NCBI GenBank assembly: GCA_936920195.1 | Contig: CAKZHE010000252.1 | Coordinates: forward strand, 1 to 64,000 | Reading direction: 5' to 3' | DNA length: 64,000 nucleotides | Source: an uncultured cyanobacterium | GTDB lineage: Bacteria > Cyanobacteriota > Cyanobacteriia > Cyanobacteriales > FACHB-T130 | In this document: positions 33,810 to 44,323 of the stretch, in pieces | Position numbering within the stretch: the first letter of the stretch is position 1 | Layout: each line of letters begins with the position of its first letter | Notes under the pieces: model-generated | Told to the model about the DNA's origin: nothing | Database searches by the model: none | Seen by the model: only the letters and a program-made list of their open reading frames with translations | Program-made: the position numbers and the translations under genes

Positions 33810-33883
33810 TGGACACAACTGGACTCGAACCAGTGACCCCCACGATGTCAACGTGGTGCTCTAACCAACTGAGCTATGCGTCC
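33810..33883 (-). tRNA. tRNA-Val (anticodon GAC), CAST target site
   Basis: A 74-nt cloverleaf on the minus strand. The acceptor GGACGCA pairs with TGTGTCC. The anticodon stem-loop is CCACG-TTGACAT-CGTGG, giving anticodon GAC. The TPsiC arm reads GGTTCGAGTCC. The discriminator is A and CCA is not encoded. The homing spacer of the adjacent CAST matches its TPsiC/acceptor 3' region. The gene remains intact because insertion is downstream. Confidence 0.96.
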
Positions 33884-34051
33884 GCCCGGAAAATTAATAT
33901 AACACAGATTTTGGCGAATAGGGAAGCGGGAGAAAATTTTTTTGGGGATGAAGGGGAAATTTGGCGGCGCGGGAGAAAATCTTGGGGTAGATAGACAAAT
34001 AATGCCTCTGAATCTGGTAAAATACCGTGGTCGTTCAGCTTAATCCTTTCT

Positions 34052-34555
34052 TTGAGTCAATCAATCCAGATTCCCAAAATTGACGAACTCGCCCAAGAAC
34101 TAGCGACGATCCAGCAAACAGGTTCCAAACGGATTGCTTTGCTGGGTTCGCGCCATGTCCCAATTACCCACCAGCATCTCATTGAAATGATGAGCTATGC
34201 TCTGGTACTGACTGGCAACCGGATCATTACCTCCGGGGCAGGTGGGACTAATTCAGCGGCGATTAGAGGTGCAATGAGAGCAGATGCTAGTTTGTTAACG
34301 GTGATTTTACCCCAAAGCTTGGATCGACAGCCGAGGGAATCCCAGGAGCAAATGCAGCAGGTGATGCACTTGGTGGAAAGTCCCGAAAACGATAGTCTTT
34401 CCCTGGGGGAAGCTAGCGCTCTCTGCAATCAAGAGATTGTTTCTCGTTGCCAGCAACTGATTTGCTTTGCTTTCCACGACAGTCAAACGCTACTAAAAAG
34501 CTGTCGGGATGCGGAAGAACAGCGGAAAGTGGTGACTTTGTTCTACTTTGATTAG
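34052..34555 (+). CDS. DprA/SLOG-like Rossmann protein
   Basis: 167 aa from a TTG start (SQSIQIPKIDELAQELAT). Features are RIALLGSRHVPITH, ITSGAGGTNSAAIRGAMRA and VILPQSLDRQP, a nucleotide-binding Rossmann/SLOG arrangement like the central part of DprA, but without its N- and C-terminal domains. It is conserved in cyanobacteria and often annotated as a DNA recombination-mediator-like protein. Its function is not established. No ATG fits the conserved N-terminus, so the TTG is accepted. Confidence 0.8.
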   Translation: MSQSIQIPKIDELAQELATIQQTGSKRIALLGSRHVPITHQHLIEMMSYALVLTGNRIITSGAGGTNSAAIRGAMRADASLLTVILPQSLDRQPRESQEQMQQVMHLVESPENDSLSLGEASALCNQEIVSRCQQLICFAFHDSQTLLKSCRDAEEQRKVVTLFYFD

Positions 34556-34763
34556 GAAAATTGAGTCTCCGTAGCGCGATCGCTGTTTTCCCGCTCTACC
34601 ATCAGATTGATAGCCAAGAATGCCCTGGTTTGGACTGGCTATCAAAATTTTTACATTTCTGCTGTCGCGGCGATCGCTGGCGATGAATATCCTTTTTGGG
34701 AACTTCAGAAATATTGCTCCTCTGTTAAAATCAAAAATTAACCCCCATTCCCAGACTTCCGTT

Positions 34764-35255
34764 ATGGCAGCTACTTACTCTTTCGATATTGTCAGCGACT
34801 TCGATCGCCAAGAACTGGTAAATGCGGTAGATCAAGCCGTGCGCGAAATTCAAAGCCGTTATGACCTGAAAGATACCAAAACTACTGTAGAACTAGGGGA
34901 AAGCGCAATTACGATTAATACGGATAGCGAATTTACCTTGGACGCGGTACAGACGATTTTGCAATTAAAAGCGTCAAAGCGTAATTTATCCCTGAAAATT
35001 TTTGACTATGGCAAACCAGAAACCGCTAGCGGCAACCGGGTACGCCAGGAAATTAAGTTACAGAAAGGAATTAGTCAGGAGATTGGCAAGCAAATTACTA
35101 AGTTGATTCGGGATGAGTTTAAGAAGGTACAAGGCTCAATTCAAGGGGATGCTGTCCGGGTTTCGGCTAAATCTAAGGATGAATTACAAGTGGTAATTCA
35201 ACGTTTAAAGCAGGAAGAATTTCCGGTGGCACTGCAATTTACTAACTATCGATAA
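34764..35255 (+). CDS. YajQ family (DUF520) nucleotide-binding protein
   Basis: 163 aa, the family's usual length, starting [20 protein letters not shown]. It has the two-domain YajQ pattern with [19 protein letters not shown] at the front and [20 protein letters not shown] and the closing [11 protein letters not shown]. Members bind nucleotides such as cyclic di-GMP in some bacteria. The longer upstream frame is rejected. Confidence 0.93.
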   Translation: MAATYSFDIVSDFDRQELVNAVDQAVREIQSRYDLKDTKTTVELGESAITINTDSEFTLDAVQTILQLKASKRNLSLKIFDYGKPETASGNRVRQEIKLQKGISQEIGKQITKLIRDEFKKVQGSIQGDAVRVSAKSKDELQVVIQRLKQEEFPVALQFTNYR

Positions 35256-35293
35256 AAGCAGTTCAGCGATTTCTATGGTTGAAAATATCCAGA

Positions 35294-36271
35294 ATGCGTA
35301 AATCAATTATTATGGCTATGGCGGCGATCGCCCTGGGAATTACTACAGTTAGTTGTTCTTCCCAGAAGCCCCAAGCTGAAAAATCTCCTTCTCCTTCTCC
35401 CTCTCCCTTGCCATCAACTAATACTCAGTCTCCCACCGCCCTATTCCCCAAAAACCCCAATCAGCCACCACCAAGTATCTTTCCGAGTTCCGCGAATACT
35501 GCCGCCGATGCCATCAATCAAGGCTTGGCACTGTATCAACAGGGCAATTATAAAGGGGCAGAAATTGTCTTGCAACGGGCAATTACCTTAGATCCCAATA
35601 ATGCTACGGCGCAATATACTTTGTGCAAGGCGATGGCAGAACAGGGCAAATTAGAGGCAGCGGTGGCGTATTGCCAAACAGCGGTGCGCGTCGCTCCCAA
35701 GGACAGCAACGCCCATGCTAGTTTAGGTAATACCCTAGGCAAGATGGGAAAAATGGAAGAAGCGATCGCCTCTTTTCGGAAAGCAATTGAACTCGACCCT
35801 AAGAATATTAAAGCCCAAGATAACCTCGGTGTCGCCCTCGCCAAGACGGGTAAACTGGATGAAGCGATCGCCCAACACCAAAAAGCGATCGCCATCGATC
35901 CCAAATATGTCCAGGCACACATGAACCTAGGGACGATTTTTGCTGCCCAAGGTAAATTAGAGCCGGCGGTATCCGAATATCAGCAGGCAGTGGCGCTCAA
36001 CCCCAACATTCCCGAAGCCTTTGCCAACCTAGGGATTTTGCTGGTAGCCCAGAAGAAACTCCCCGAAGCCAGCGAAGCCTTCAAAAAAGCGATCGCCCTC
36101 AATCCCAACGCCGCCGATGCTCGCGCCAACCTGGGGATTACCCTCTACCAGCAAGGTAACAAACAGGAAGCCATATTACAACTCAAACAAGCCAGAGACA
36201 TCTTTAAAGCCCAGGGAAACAACCCCGGAGTAACTCAAATCGACCAAATCTTGCAAAAAATTGGCGGATAG
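35294..36271 (+). CDS. TPR-repeat lipoprotein
   Basis: About 325 aa from the ATG; an in-frame TTG at 35279 is the alternative. The N-terminal signal ends in a lipobox-like TTVSC, predicting lipid anchoring after cleavage. A Pro/Ser-rich linker (SPSPSPSPLPSTN) follows, then about six TPRs of 34 residues (consensus AIAxxQKAIaLDPNxaxAhxNLGxxLaxqGklxEA). It is a protein-interaction scaffold at the cell envelope or thylakoid; its partner is unknown. Confidence 0.88.
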   Translation: MRKSIIMAMAAIALGITTVSCSSQKPQAEKSPSPSPSPLPSTNTQSPTALFPKNPNQPPPSIFPSSANTAADAINQGLALYQQGNYKGAEIVLQRAITLDPNNATAQYTLCKAMAEQGKLEAAVAYCQTAVRVAPKDSNAHASLGNTLGKMGKMEEAIASFRKAIELDPKNIKAQDNLGVALAKTGKLDEAIAQHQKAIAIDPKYVQAHMNLGTIFAAQGKLEPAVSEYQQAVALNPNIPEAFANLGILLVAQKKLPEASEAFKKAIALNPNAADARANLGITLYQQGNKQEAILQLKQARDIFKAQGNNPGVTQIDQILQKIGG

Positions 36272-36403
36272 AACTATATTTATGCTTATCCCTGCCAGCA
36301 CACCTCGTTAATATCCTTTAAAACTAGCTGCCATTAGCTAGGGGAACAAGCTAATATATTTCATAGAGAAGAAAATTCTCACAGCAATATTGGGGTGCGC
36401 TAG

Positions 36404-37411
<1,008 letters not shown>

Positions 37412-37425
37412 ATGTCCATTCAATT

Positions 37426-37503
37426 TCACCACAAAGACACAAAGAACTAAGATTAAAGCACTGAGCGCGATAGTTCCTTCGTGTCTTTGTGCCTTTGTGG
37501 TTA
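37426..37503. repeat. Inverted dispersed repeat (ACCACAAAGACACAAAG type)
   Basis: CACCACAAAGACACAAAG and CTTTGTGCCTTTGTGG form a long imperfect dyad between convergent hetR and the fused spermidine synthase gene. A related half copy is at 41878-41902. It may serve as a bidirectional terminator. Confidence 0.65.
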
Positions 37504-37524
37504 ATCTCCAATCCGATTGTAAGA

Positions 37525-39855
37525 TTAGGTTGGGTTAAAAATCCTCAGAACTTGGAAGATATTGGAAAAATCATCTGTCCAAATTGGAGCATAGGGTTTT
37601 GGAGCTATCGTTTGCCAGCGGCTATCATTCATAAGTTCCCCAAAATCCTCCCTTTCACGGGCAAATAGTACCCAGTGAGAAGGGGATTTACCCAGTTCTC
37701 TTTCCGCCTGACTAATATTCCATTGTAACTGTCTGAGGGTAGACAAACCTAAATTATTTGCCAAAGCACCTAATACAGGTTCAAGATTTAGATGCCGATT
37801 GGAAATATTAATGGCTAGTAAACCTGCTTTTGCCAACTTAGTCAAATAAAGTTGCATGGCTTCTCGCGTAACTAAATGGGTAGGAATGGAGTCAGAACTA
37901 AAGGCATCCATAATCAGCAAATCATAATAATTATTCGTAACCTTCTGTACTGATAATCTGGCATCTCCTAAAATTATTGAAAACTTTGCTTGAGCATCTG
38001 CCAAAAAGGTAAAATATTTCGGGTTTTGCGCCAGCTTTTCCACGCTAGGATCGATTTCATAGAAAGTCCAATTTTGTCCAGGTTTGCCGTAGGCAGCTAA
38101 AGTACCAATTCCCAATCCCATAACGCCAATATGAGATAGTCGTTGGTCTAAAACTTGGAAAACTTGCCCAATCGGACTAGAATAGGAAAAGTAAGTTAAT
38201 GGCTCATGGCGACGTTGAGGATCGAGACTTTGTTTGCCATGTAAAGTTGTACCATGCAAGAGACTATGATAATTTTCTGATTTATTTTCTAGTACCCGAT
38301 TAACTCCAAAAAAACTCCGTTCAGTTACCAGTAATGCGCCCATCCCAGGTAGATAAAACTGGTTGATTAAAATGATGAGAATGACGCTGATAAATAAGCG
38401 AGTGGGATGGAGATTAAAGGCATAACGCATTGCCAACAGTAAGCCAACGGCAAAAATAATTCCGAGGGAGTTACCATGAAAATATTTGACTTGAAAGCCA
38501 GCGAGGAGAAAGCAAAATAATAGAGCAATACTGATAGCGAGAATTAAGGGCGATCGCCTGCTTCCTGGCAAATTAGATGAGTTAAAATGTAAGGGAGTAT
38601 AACTTCCCGAATCATCCCCATTAATCAACGTCGCCAAAATTGCTGCTTCCGCTCGCTTTTTAGCTTCAGCCTGTTGTTTCAACTCTTCCGCCGACGAGAT
38701 TCCCAACAGCAGCAAACTCAACCCCAAAATCAAGGGATATTCTAGCACATTCGGAAATAATAATGGGGCAGCGATCGCATTAAACAATCCTCCTAATACC
38801 CCACCCAAGGAAATCCAGAAATAAAAGCTCGTTAAATACTTAGGATTAGGGCGACTTTTAGCTAACTTGCCGTGGAAAACCCCCGCAATTCCCAACAATC
38901 CCAAGAGATGTAAAGGGAGTAACAGCCAAACAGGTTGAATAATTTTCAATAAAGATAAAATAATCAGCGGCGACAATAACAACGGCAAACCAATTTCGAT
39001 CGTTTTTTCCGAAAATATCGGTTTCCGGGCAAAAGTAAAAATGAACGTTAATAAATAAATTGCCAGCGGTAACGCCCACAACAACGGTATTGCCGCTAAA
39101 TCAGTTGTTAAATAGGTAGTCACGCCCAAAAGTAAACTGGAAGGCAAGAAAGATAATAATATCCATTGAGTTTTGAGTTGCCATGTGGGAGCAGGTTGGC
39201 TAATATTTTCGTCAACTTGATTTTCAGCGCTTTCTTGAGGGGTATCGCTCTTTTTCGATAACCACAAACAAGCACCACATCCCAAAGTTAATAAAAACAG
39301 CAATCCATAACCAATTCCCCAGCCCCAACTTTGACTACTCAAAGACAAATTTGGTTCAATTAAAAGCGGATAAGCGATCACTCCCAACAAACTCCCCAAA
39401 TTACTAGCAGTATATAAAAAATAAGGGTCAGCACTATTAGGATGATTGGTATGAGCAAACCACTTTTGCACTAACGGCGCAGTGGTAGAAACCGCAAAAA
39501 ACGGACTGCCAACCGATAGCAATAGTAATCCTAACAACCAAAAAGTGGGATTATCTGTCTGGGGTGGCAACCAACCCTTAGTTAAGGTAATTGGTAAAAA
39601 AGCCATTGGCAACAAAAGCACCAAAATATGAATCAAAGTTTGGCGGCGAGTTCCCCACCATTTGGTAGTAATATGAGCGTAGCCATAGGCCAGTAACAAA
39701 GTTGTTTGAAAGAAGAACAAAGAAGTGTTCCAAACTGCCGGAGATCCTCCCAGCAACGGCAGCACCATCTTCGCTACCATCAGTTCTACCCAGAAAAGCA
39801 GGAAAGCACTGAGAAACAGGGTAAGAGAGAAAAGAATCAGCAAAACAGTATTCAC
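37525..39855 (-). CDS. Fused MFS-like membrane / spermidine synthase-like protein
   Basis: 776 aa. The N-terminal about 500 residues form at least 12 hydrophobic helices (opening LILFSLTLFLSAFLLFWVEL). The C-terminal domain is a Rossmann methyltransferase/aminopropyltransferase fold: GVMGLGIGTLAAYG, FYEIDPSVEKLA, LGDARLSVQ and LLIMDAFSSDSIPTHLVT. These fusions are frequent in bacteria; the substrate is not known and the membrane part is not proved to transport. Confidence 0.9.
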   Translation of the reverse strand: MNTVLLILFSLTLFLSAFLLFWVELMVAKMVLPLLGGSPAVWNTSLFFFQTTLLLAYGYAHITTKWWGTRRQTLIHILVLLLPMAFLPITLTKGWLPPQTDNPTFWLLGLLLLSVGSPFFAVSTTAPLVQKWFAHTNHPNSADPYFLYTASNLGSLLGVIAYPLLIEPNLSLSSQSWGWGIGYGLLFLLTLGCGACLWLSKKSDTPQESAENQVDENISQPAPTWQLKTQWILLSFLPSSLLLGVTTYLTTDLAAIPLLWALPLAIYLLTFIFTFARKPIFSEKTIEIGLPLLLSPLIILSLLKIIQPVWLLLPLHLLGLLGIAGVFHGKLAKSRPNPKYLTSFYFWISLGGVLGGLFNAIAAPLLFPNVLEYPLILGLSLLLLGISSAEELKQQAEAKKRAEAAILATLINGDDSGSYTPLHFNSSNLPGSRRSPLILAISIALLFCFLLAGFQVKYFHGNSLGIIFAVGLLLAMRYAFNLHPTRLFISVILIILINQFYLPGMGALLVTERSFFGVNRVLENKSENYHSLLHGTTLHGKQSLDPQRRHEPLTYFSYSSPIGQVFQVLDQRLSHIGVMGLGIGTLAAYGKPGQNWTFYEIDPSVEKLAQNPKYFTFLADAQAKFSIILGDARLSVQKVTNNYYDLLIMDAFSSDSIPTHLVTREAMQLYLTKLAKAGLLAINISNRHLNLEPVLGALANNLGLSTLRQLQWNISQAERELGKSPSHWVLFAREREDFGELMNDSRWQTIAPKPYAPIWTDDFSNIFQVLRIFNPT

Positions 39856-40355
39856 CTACTCGTTTTTCATCGGGGCATCACACATCTGAAATAGTAGCTT
39901 AAAAAATCAGTTCATAGTTCCTAATTGAGCAACTATAGTGCTTCTGAATCATTTGTGCAAATGTCTAGGGGTAGCGCCCCCGTGCCTACCCTTACACATC
40001 GGTGCGATAGCGCTAGCGCGCACGCAGGGCTTCGCGGGGGGATTGCCCCTACGGATAACTACCGACAGTTTAAAGCATAAACAGGATGGCATATAGAATT
40101 TTTATCCAATTTATAAACTGTCCTTGTAAAATCCAACCATCTAGCTCTAGCATTGGTGTAATCATAATCTGATGTAAAATCATAAGTTAGACATTAGGAG
40201 TGACTACCTCGACTGTCCAAAGGCACGACGAGAGTCCAACTTGTTCAACTGTAACTTTTTTGCAGGAGACTCCATACCTTCGGAATATAGCGCGATCGCT
40301 TGCCCCTTAATTCAATCGTTATACTTTCTCTAGAACTGCAATGATGGGAAAATAA
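39856..40355. other. Intergenic region, dispersed repeat only
   Basis: There is no gene in this 500-bp gap. At 39966-40062 there is a GC-rich dispersed repeat (GGGGTAGCGCCCCCGTG ... GGGGGATTGCCCCTACGG) of the same GGGGCAATCCCC type as the core of the MITE at 49505. The rest includes the promoter region for the pentapeptide gene; I see no RNA gene. Confidence 0.6.
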
Positions 40356-41132
40356 ATGGCTAATTCTGAACACTTAAAAATCCTTTCTCAAGGAGCCAAA
40401 GCTTGGAATACTTGGAGAGAAAGCAATCCAGAAAAGATTCCAGATTTCAGTGGAGCATATATTGGCTTTATGGGTTTAGCCGATTCATGTAATGATGGAT
40501 CAATAGAGATTTCCTATGAATTTGAAGAAGATGAGGTGGATTTAACAAGATTAAACCTTAGCAGAGCCAATATGAAAGGCTGTGACTTTGAAATTCTCGA
40601 CCTTACCGAGGCAAACCTCAGTTATGCCGACTTGAGTCAATGCCAGTTTCTCTGTTCAGTAGAATTTACCAAGGCTAACTTTTTTAAAGCTAACTTAGTC
40701 GATGCAGACTTCAGTTATGGTGTCCTTATGGAAGGACTTTTTTTCAAGGCATCTCTGACACAAGCAAATTTGACAGAAGCAAATTTAACTGGGGCGTGTT
40801 TATCAGCGGCAGATTTGGATAATGCAAGTTTAGTTAGAGCTAATCTGAGTAATACTAAATTGGCTGGAGCAAATTTCAGGAATGCCAACCTTGAAGGGGC
40901 AAATCTTTACGAAGCCGATTTTAGAGGTGTGGATTTTACGGGCGCAATCCTCAGAAAAGCTAACTTAAACAAAGCATTAACAAGGGGAAGAACTGATTTT
41001 GGCAAAATGGGAATGTTGGATCTTAGTTCATTGAACCGCAGTCATGTTATTTTCAAGAATGCCGATTTAAGGAATGCTACGTTAATTGATGTAGATTTAA
41101 GTGAAGCCGATCTTGATGGAGCAATATTTTGA
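40356..41132 (+). CDS. Pentapeptide repeat protein
   Basis: 258 aa. From about residue 65 onwards it is a run of A(N/D)LxX pentapeptides (ANLSYADLSQ, ANLTEANLTGACLSAADLDN, ANLEGANLYEADFRG), predicting a right-handed quadrilateral beta-helix. The first 60 residues are a separate N-terminal segment with GAYIGFMGLAD. There is no signal peptide. Its function is unknown; this is one of two pentapeptide proteins in the window. Confidence 0.92.
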   Translation: MANSEHLKILSQGAKAWNTWRESNPEKIPDFSGAYIGFMGLADSCNDGSIEISYEFEEDEVDLTRLNLSRANMKGCDFEILDLTEANLSYADLSQCQFLCSVEFTKANFFKANLVDADFSYGVLMEGLFFKASLTQANLTEANLTGACLSAADLDNASLVRANLSNTKLAGANFRNANLEGANLYEADFRGVDFTGAILRKANLNKALTRGRTDFGKMGMLDLSSLNRSHVIFKNADLRNATLIDVDLSEADLDGAIF

Positions 41133-41226
41133 CTTGATTCAATCTATTCTCTATCAGTAGGATGTTTTAGCGGAGCGTAACGCACCATTAAGATCGGGCA
41201 AAACGGTGATATTAAGAGAGAATAGA

Positions 41227-41862
41227 ATGATGTTAGAAACAATCCAGGCACGGGAAATTAGCCTCTATCAATTAGAAGAAAAATTCGGATTGCGACTAGA
41301 AACTGATACAGATTTATTTTCAGAATGGCTGGACAAATTACCGCCATTATCCGATGCCGAAAAACAATCTTTAGAGCGGATTAGAAGTAACTATTTTAAC
41401 CTGAATAAAAGACGCTCTCTTTCCGAGGAGGCCGTCAAAATGGTTGTGCTATCTCCTCTCCTAGACTTAGCTGGATTTTACCAACCACCCTTTGAAATCG
41501 AAACCGAAACTGCCATCGAAATTTCTGCCGCCGATGCAGGAATTCTTGTTAAAGGTAATATCGACGTTCTGGTACTTCTCAAGCGTTTTTGGGTATTGGC
41601 AATTGAATCTAAAAGTAACAAATTTGATGTTACGGTAGCTGTTCCACAAGCCCTAACTTATATGCTGAATAGTCCCAATACTGTCCAACCCACTTTTGGC
41701 CTAATTGTCAATGGACGAGAGTTTGTTTTTTTAAAACTCATTAAACGAGAAAACCCCCAATATACCCGTTCCTATACCTTGTCCATAGAACGATTAGAAG
41801 AACTATATCAAGTTTTGAGTGGACTAAAGTATATTGTTCAATTGATTCTAGAGAGCATCTGA
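41227..41862 (+). CDS. Putative PD-(D/E)xK / HSDR_N-like protein
   Basis: About 211 aa from ATG (upstream GTG at 41206 or ATG at 41230 are alternatives). It contains NLNKRRSLSEEAVKMVVLSP, LLDLAGFYQPPFEIETE, GNIDVLVLLKRFWVLAIESK and PQALTYMLNSP, the pattern of the N-terminal domain of type I restriction R subunits, with Asp in NIDVLV and E-S-K as the nuclease motif. It is stand-alone in cyanobacteria; whether it cuts DNA is unknown. Confidence 0.78.
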   Translation: MMLETIQAREISLYQLEEKFGLRLETDTDLFSEWLDKLPPLSDAEKQSLERIRSNYFNLNKRRSLSEEAVKMVVLSPLLDLAGFYQPPFEIETETAIEISAADAGILVKGNIDVLVLLKRFWVLAIESKSNKFDVTVAVPQALTYMLNSPNTVQPTFGLIVNGREFVFLKLIKRENPQYTRSYTLSIERLEELYQVLSGLKYIVQLILESI

Positions 41863-41988
41863 GACACTTCCCCTCATTCTTAGTGTCTTTGTGCCTTAGT
41901 GTTAAAAACAACACCCTTGCAAAAATCCCCAACTATGACTATAATTATAGTTTTGGGTAAAGATCGAAGGAACGAGAGAGGAACCTAA

Positions 41989-42597
41989 ATGTCCCGATAC
42001 AGAGGCCCCCGCCTCAGAATTGTCCGTCGCTTGGGCGATTTGCCCGGATTAACTCGCAAGTCACCCCGCCGCGCCTATCCCCCCGGACAGCACGGTCAGG
42101 CTCGCAAAAAGCGCTCTGAATATGCTATCCGTTTAGAAGAAAAGCAGAAACTCCGCTTTAACTACGGCATCACCGAAAGGCAACTGCTCCGTTATGTGCG
42201 GAAAGCTCGCCGCGCTACTGGTTCTACGGGACAAGCGCTACTGCAAATGCTAGAAATGCGCTTGGATAATACCGTTTTCCGGATGGGTATGGCTCCTACC
42301 ATTCCGGCAGCACGGCAACTGGTAAATCATGGTCACGTGACTGTGAATGGTAAATCAGTTAATATTCCCAGCTATCAATGCCGTCCAGGGGAAGTAATTG
42401 CGGTTCAAAACCAAGAACGCTCTCGGCAAATGGTGTTGAACAACTTGCAATATCCTGGTTTAGCCAATACTCCTAGTCATCTAGAATTTGATAAAACCAA
42501 GCTCGAAGGTAAGGTGAATGGGGTGGTGGAGCGCGAATGGATTGCGCTGCAAATCAATGAGTTGCTAGTGGTGGAATACTACTCGCGGCAAGCCTAA
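41989..42597 (+). CDS. rpsD: 30S ribosomal protein S4
   Basis: 202 aa. It begins [20 protein letters not shown], with an S4 RNA-binding domain ([20 protein letters not shown], then [20 protein letters not shown]) and C-terminal [20 protein letters not shown]. It is a primary assembly protein of the 30S subunit. It stands alone, as is usual in cyanobacteria. Confidence 0.98.
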   Translation: MSRYRGPRLRIVRRLGDLPGLTRKSPRRAYPPGQHGQARKKRSEYAIRLEEKQKLRFNYGITERQLLRYVRKARRATGSTGQALLQMLEMRLDNTVFRMGMAPTIPAARQLVNHGHVTVNGKSVNIPSYQCRPGEVIAVQNQERSRQMVLNNLQYPGLANTPSHLEFDKTKLEGKVNGVVEREWIALQINELLVVEYYSRQA

Positions 42598-42669
42598 TTA
42601 GTTTTGGATTGGCGATTTTGGATTTTAGTGGCTGCCTAATTAATCCAAAATCCAAAATCCAAAATTGCT

Positions 42670-43656
42670 TTAACCGCCGATTTGGGACATGGTGCGGGTG
42701 TAGTTACCTGTTGTCCCAGAGTCTCGCTGCTTAAAGTTAATTTCGGGTTTAATTACCAGTAGTTGACGAACTTGTTCCCGGAGTTCGGCTAAGGCAACTC
42801 CGGCACGCAACCTTGCTTTTAGGTCAATTTGACCATTTTCATTTAATAGGCAAGGACGCAACCAACCGTCGGCAGAAAGGCGCATTCGGTTGCAGCGATC
42901 GCAAAAACATTCGGACATTTGACTAATAAAGCCTAGGGTTCCTTGAGCGCTAGGAATTTGAAAAATGTCTGCTGGACCATTACCTCGGACTTGGGAGGTT
43001 TCTAAGCCAAACGCTTGGCGAATGCGATCGCGCAATTGAGCCGAATCCACCCAACCTTTGCTACCAAATAAGCTATCATTGCCGATGGGCATAAATTCAA
43101 TAAATCGCACGTGCCACTGTCGGTCAATGGTGAGAGCGGCTAAATCTAAAACTTCTTGGTCGTTGACTCCGGGAATAATCACCACATTTAATTTCAAAGG
43201 ATCAAAACCCACTTGGTGAGCGGCTTGAATGCCTTGCCAAACTTGCTGCCAACGAGAATGAACGCGATCGCCAATAATTTTATCAAAGGTTTCCGGATTG
43301 AGGGAATCTAAACTAATATTAATTCGCCGCAGCCCTGCATTGTAGAGTTCTTGGGCTTTGGCTGCCAAGAGGAAACCATTGGTAGTCATGGACAAATCTT
43401 GCGTTTCTGGCAGAGAGGCGATCGCCTTTACCAACTCTACCACCCCCGGACGCAACAGCGGTTCTCCTCCAGTCAACCGAAAGCGAGTAAACCCCACGGG
43501 AATAAACACCTCTCGCAGCAGCAACAGCAATTCCTCATCAGTCAGCAGTTGCTGGCGCAGAATATAATCCAACTCTACACCTGACGGCATACAGTATTGA
43601 CACCGGAAATTGCAGCGGTCAATGAGGCTAATCCGAAGATAGTCTACTTGATTCAT
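42670..43656 (-). CDS. moaA: GTP 3',8-cyclase MoaA (molybdenum cofactor biosynthesis)
   Basis: 328 aa from [11 protein letters not shown] (an earlier TTG at 43674 is rejected). Radical-SAM cluster: C-x3-C-x2-C in [14 protein letters not shown]. The C-terminal second [4Fe-4S] site is in [20 protein letters not shown], and the protein ends in the conserved Gly-Gly. It converts GTP to 3',8-cyclo-7,8-dihydro-GTP, the first step of molybdopterin synthesis. No other moa genes are in the window. Confidence 0.96.
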   Translation of the reverse strand: MNQVDYLRISLIDRCNFRCQYCMPSGVELDYILRQQLLTDEELLLLLREVFIPVGFTRFRLTGGEPLLRPGVVELVKAIASLPETQDLSMTTNGFLLAAKAQELYNAGLRRINISLDSLNPETFDKIIGDRVHSRWQQVWQGIQAAHQVGFDPLKLNVVIIPGVNDQEVLDLAALTIDRQWHVRFIEFMPIGNDSLFGSKGWVDSAQLRDRIRQAFGLETSQVRGNGPADIFQIPSAQGTLGFISQMSECFCDRCNRMRLSADGWLRPCLLNENGQIDLKARLRAGVALAELREQVRQLLVIKPEINFKQRDSGTTGNYTRTMSQIGG

Positions 43657-43724
43657 GTTAAGGGGTAATGGCAAAAACCATTTGCTGTTAAATTACAAAA
43701 GCCAACCGCGTTGGATACCACTTT

Positions 43725-44321
43725 TTAATGTCGTATTCCAATCATTAATTCATCATTCAAATCAGATGATTCTTGCAGAACGTTAGATTGTATCTCTGGG
43801 TTATTACTATCTTTCTCAGATATAGACATTCCTGGTTGAGTATTTTGCAATGATGCCTTAACAGTAACACCTATAACAAAATCGTGATCTTTTGTTTCAA
43901 TTCTTGCAAATGGCCTTTCTAGCATATTGGAATAACTAGAAGCGGCAAAGAAAATATCTTTAAATGTATGTGATTTTCCAAGAAGAGCGTAGGGACTGAA
44001 ATTTTCTATTAAATCCTTAAACAAATAGTAAACGAATTCTTCTAATACACTTGAATGCAAGTTTGATCTAGAATCAAAGTGTTCAGCATAGTGTTTTTGA
44101 TCAATAAAATTCTTATACGTTTCAAAAAGAGCTACTCGCTGCTTGATAAAATCAGTATCAGGATCTCTATCTGAAATTATTGGCCTTTTTAATTTCATGT
44201 TTTCTGTATGCCACTTATCGTATTCATGGCGAATTTCTGACAGATATTGCTTGCTTAAATCATCTTGGTATTTACCCTGTTTTTTTTCTTTTTGTGTAAG
44301 ATTTGATCCATGTACTAGCAT
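43725..44321 (-). pseudogene. C-terminally truncated type II restriction endonuclease (Bpu10I-like)
   Basis: 198 aa. It resembles the N-terminal two thirds of Bpu10I-type endonucleases: SRSNLHSSVLEEFVYYLFKD, LGKSHTFKDIFFAASSYSNM and ETKDHDFVIGVTVKA. The frame then ends at ELMIGIRH. In the family as I recall it, a later block with an E-C-K motif completes the PD-(D/E)xK site; that part is absent. It is AT-rich and lies 2 bp after the cytosine methyltransferase gene, so it is probably the broken cutting half of an RM pair. Confidence 0.65.
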
Positions 44322-44323
44322 GA

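Noticed and set aside
33809-33994. Open frame beginning MDTTGLEPVTPTMS
   Set aside because: It is the well-known false translation of the reverse strand of a tRNA gene.
41227-41862. Restriction subunit forming a complete system with a neighbour
   Set aside because: No methyltransferase or specificity gene is adjacent; pentapeptide and rpsD genes flank it.
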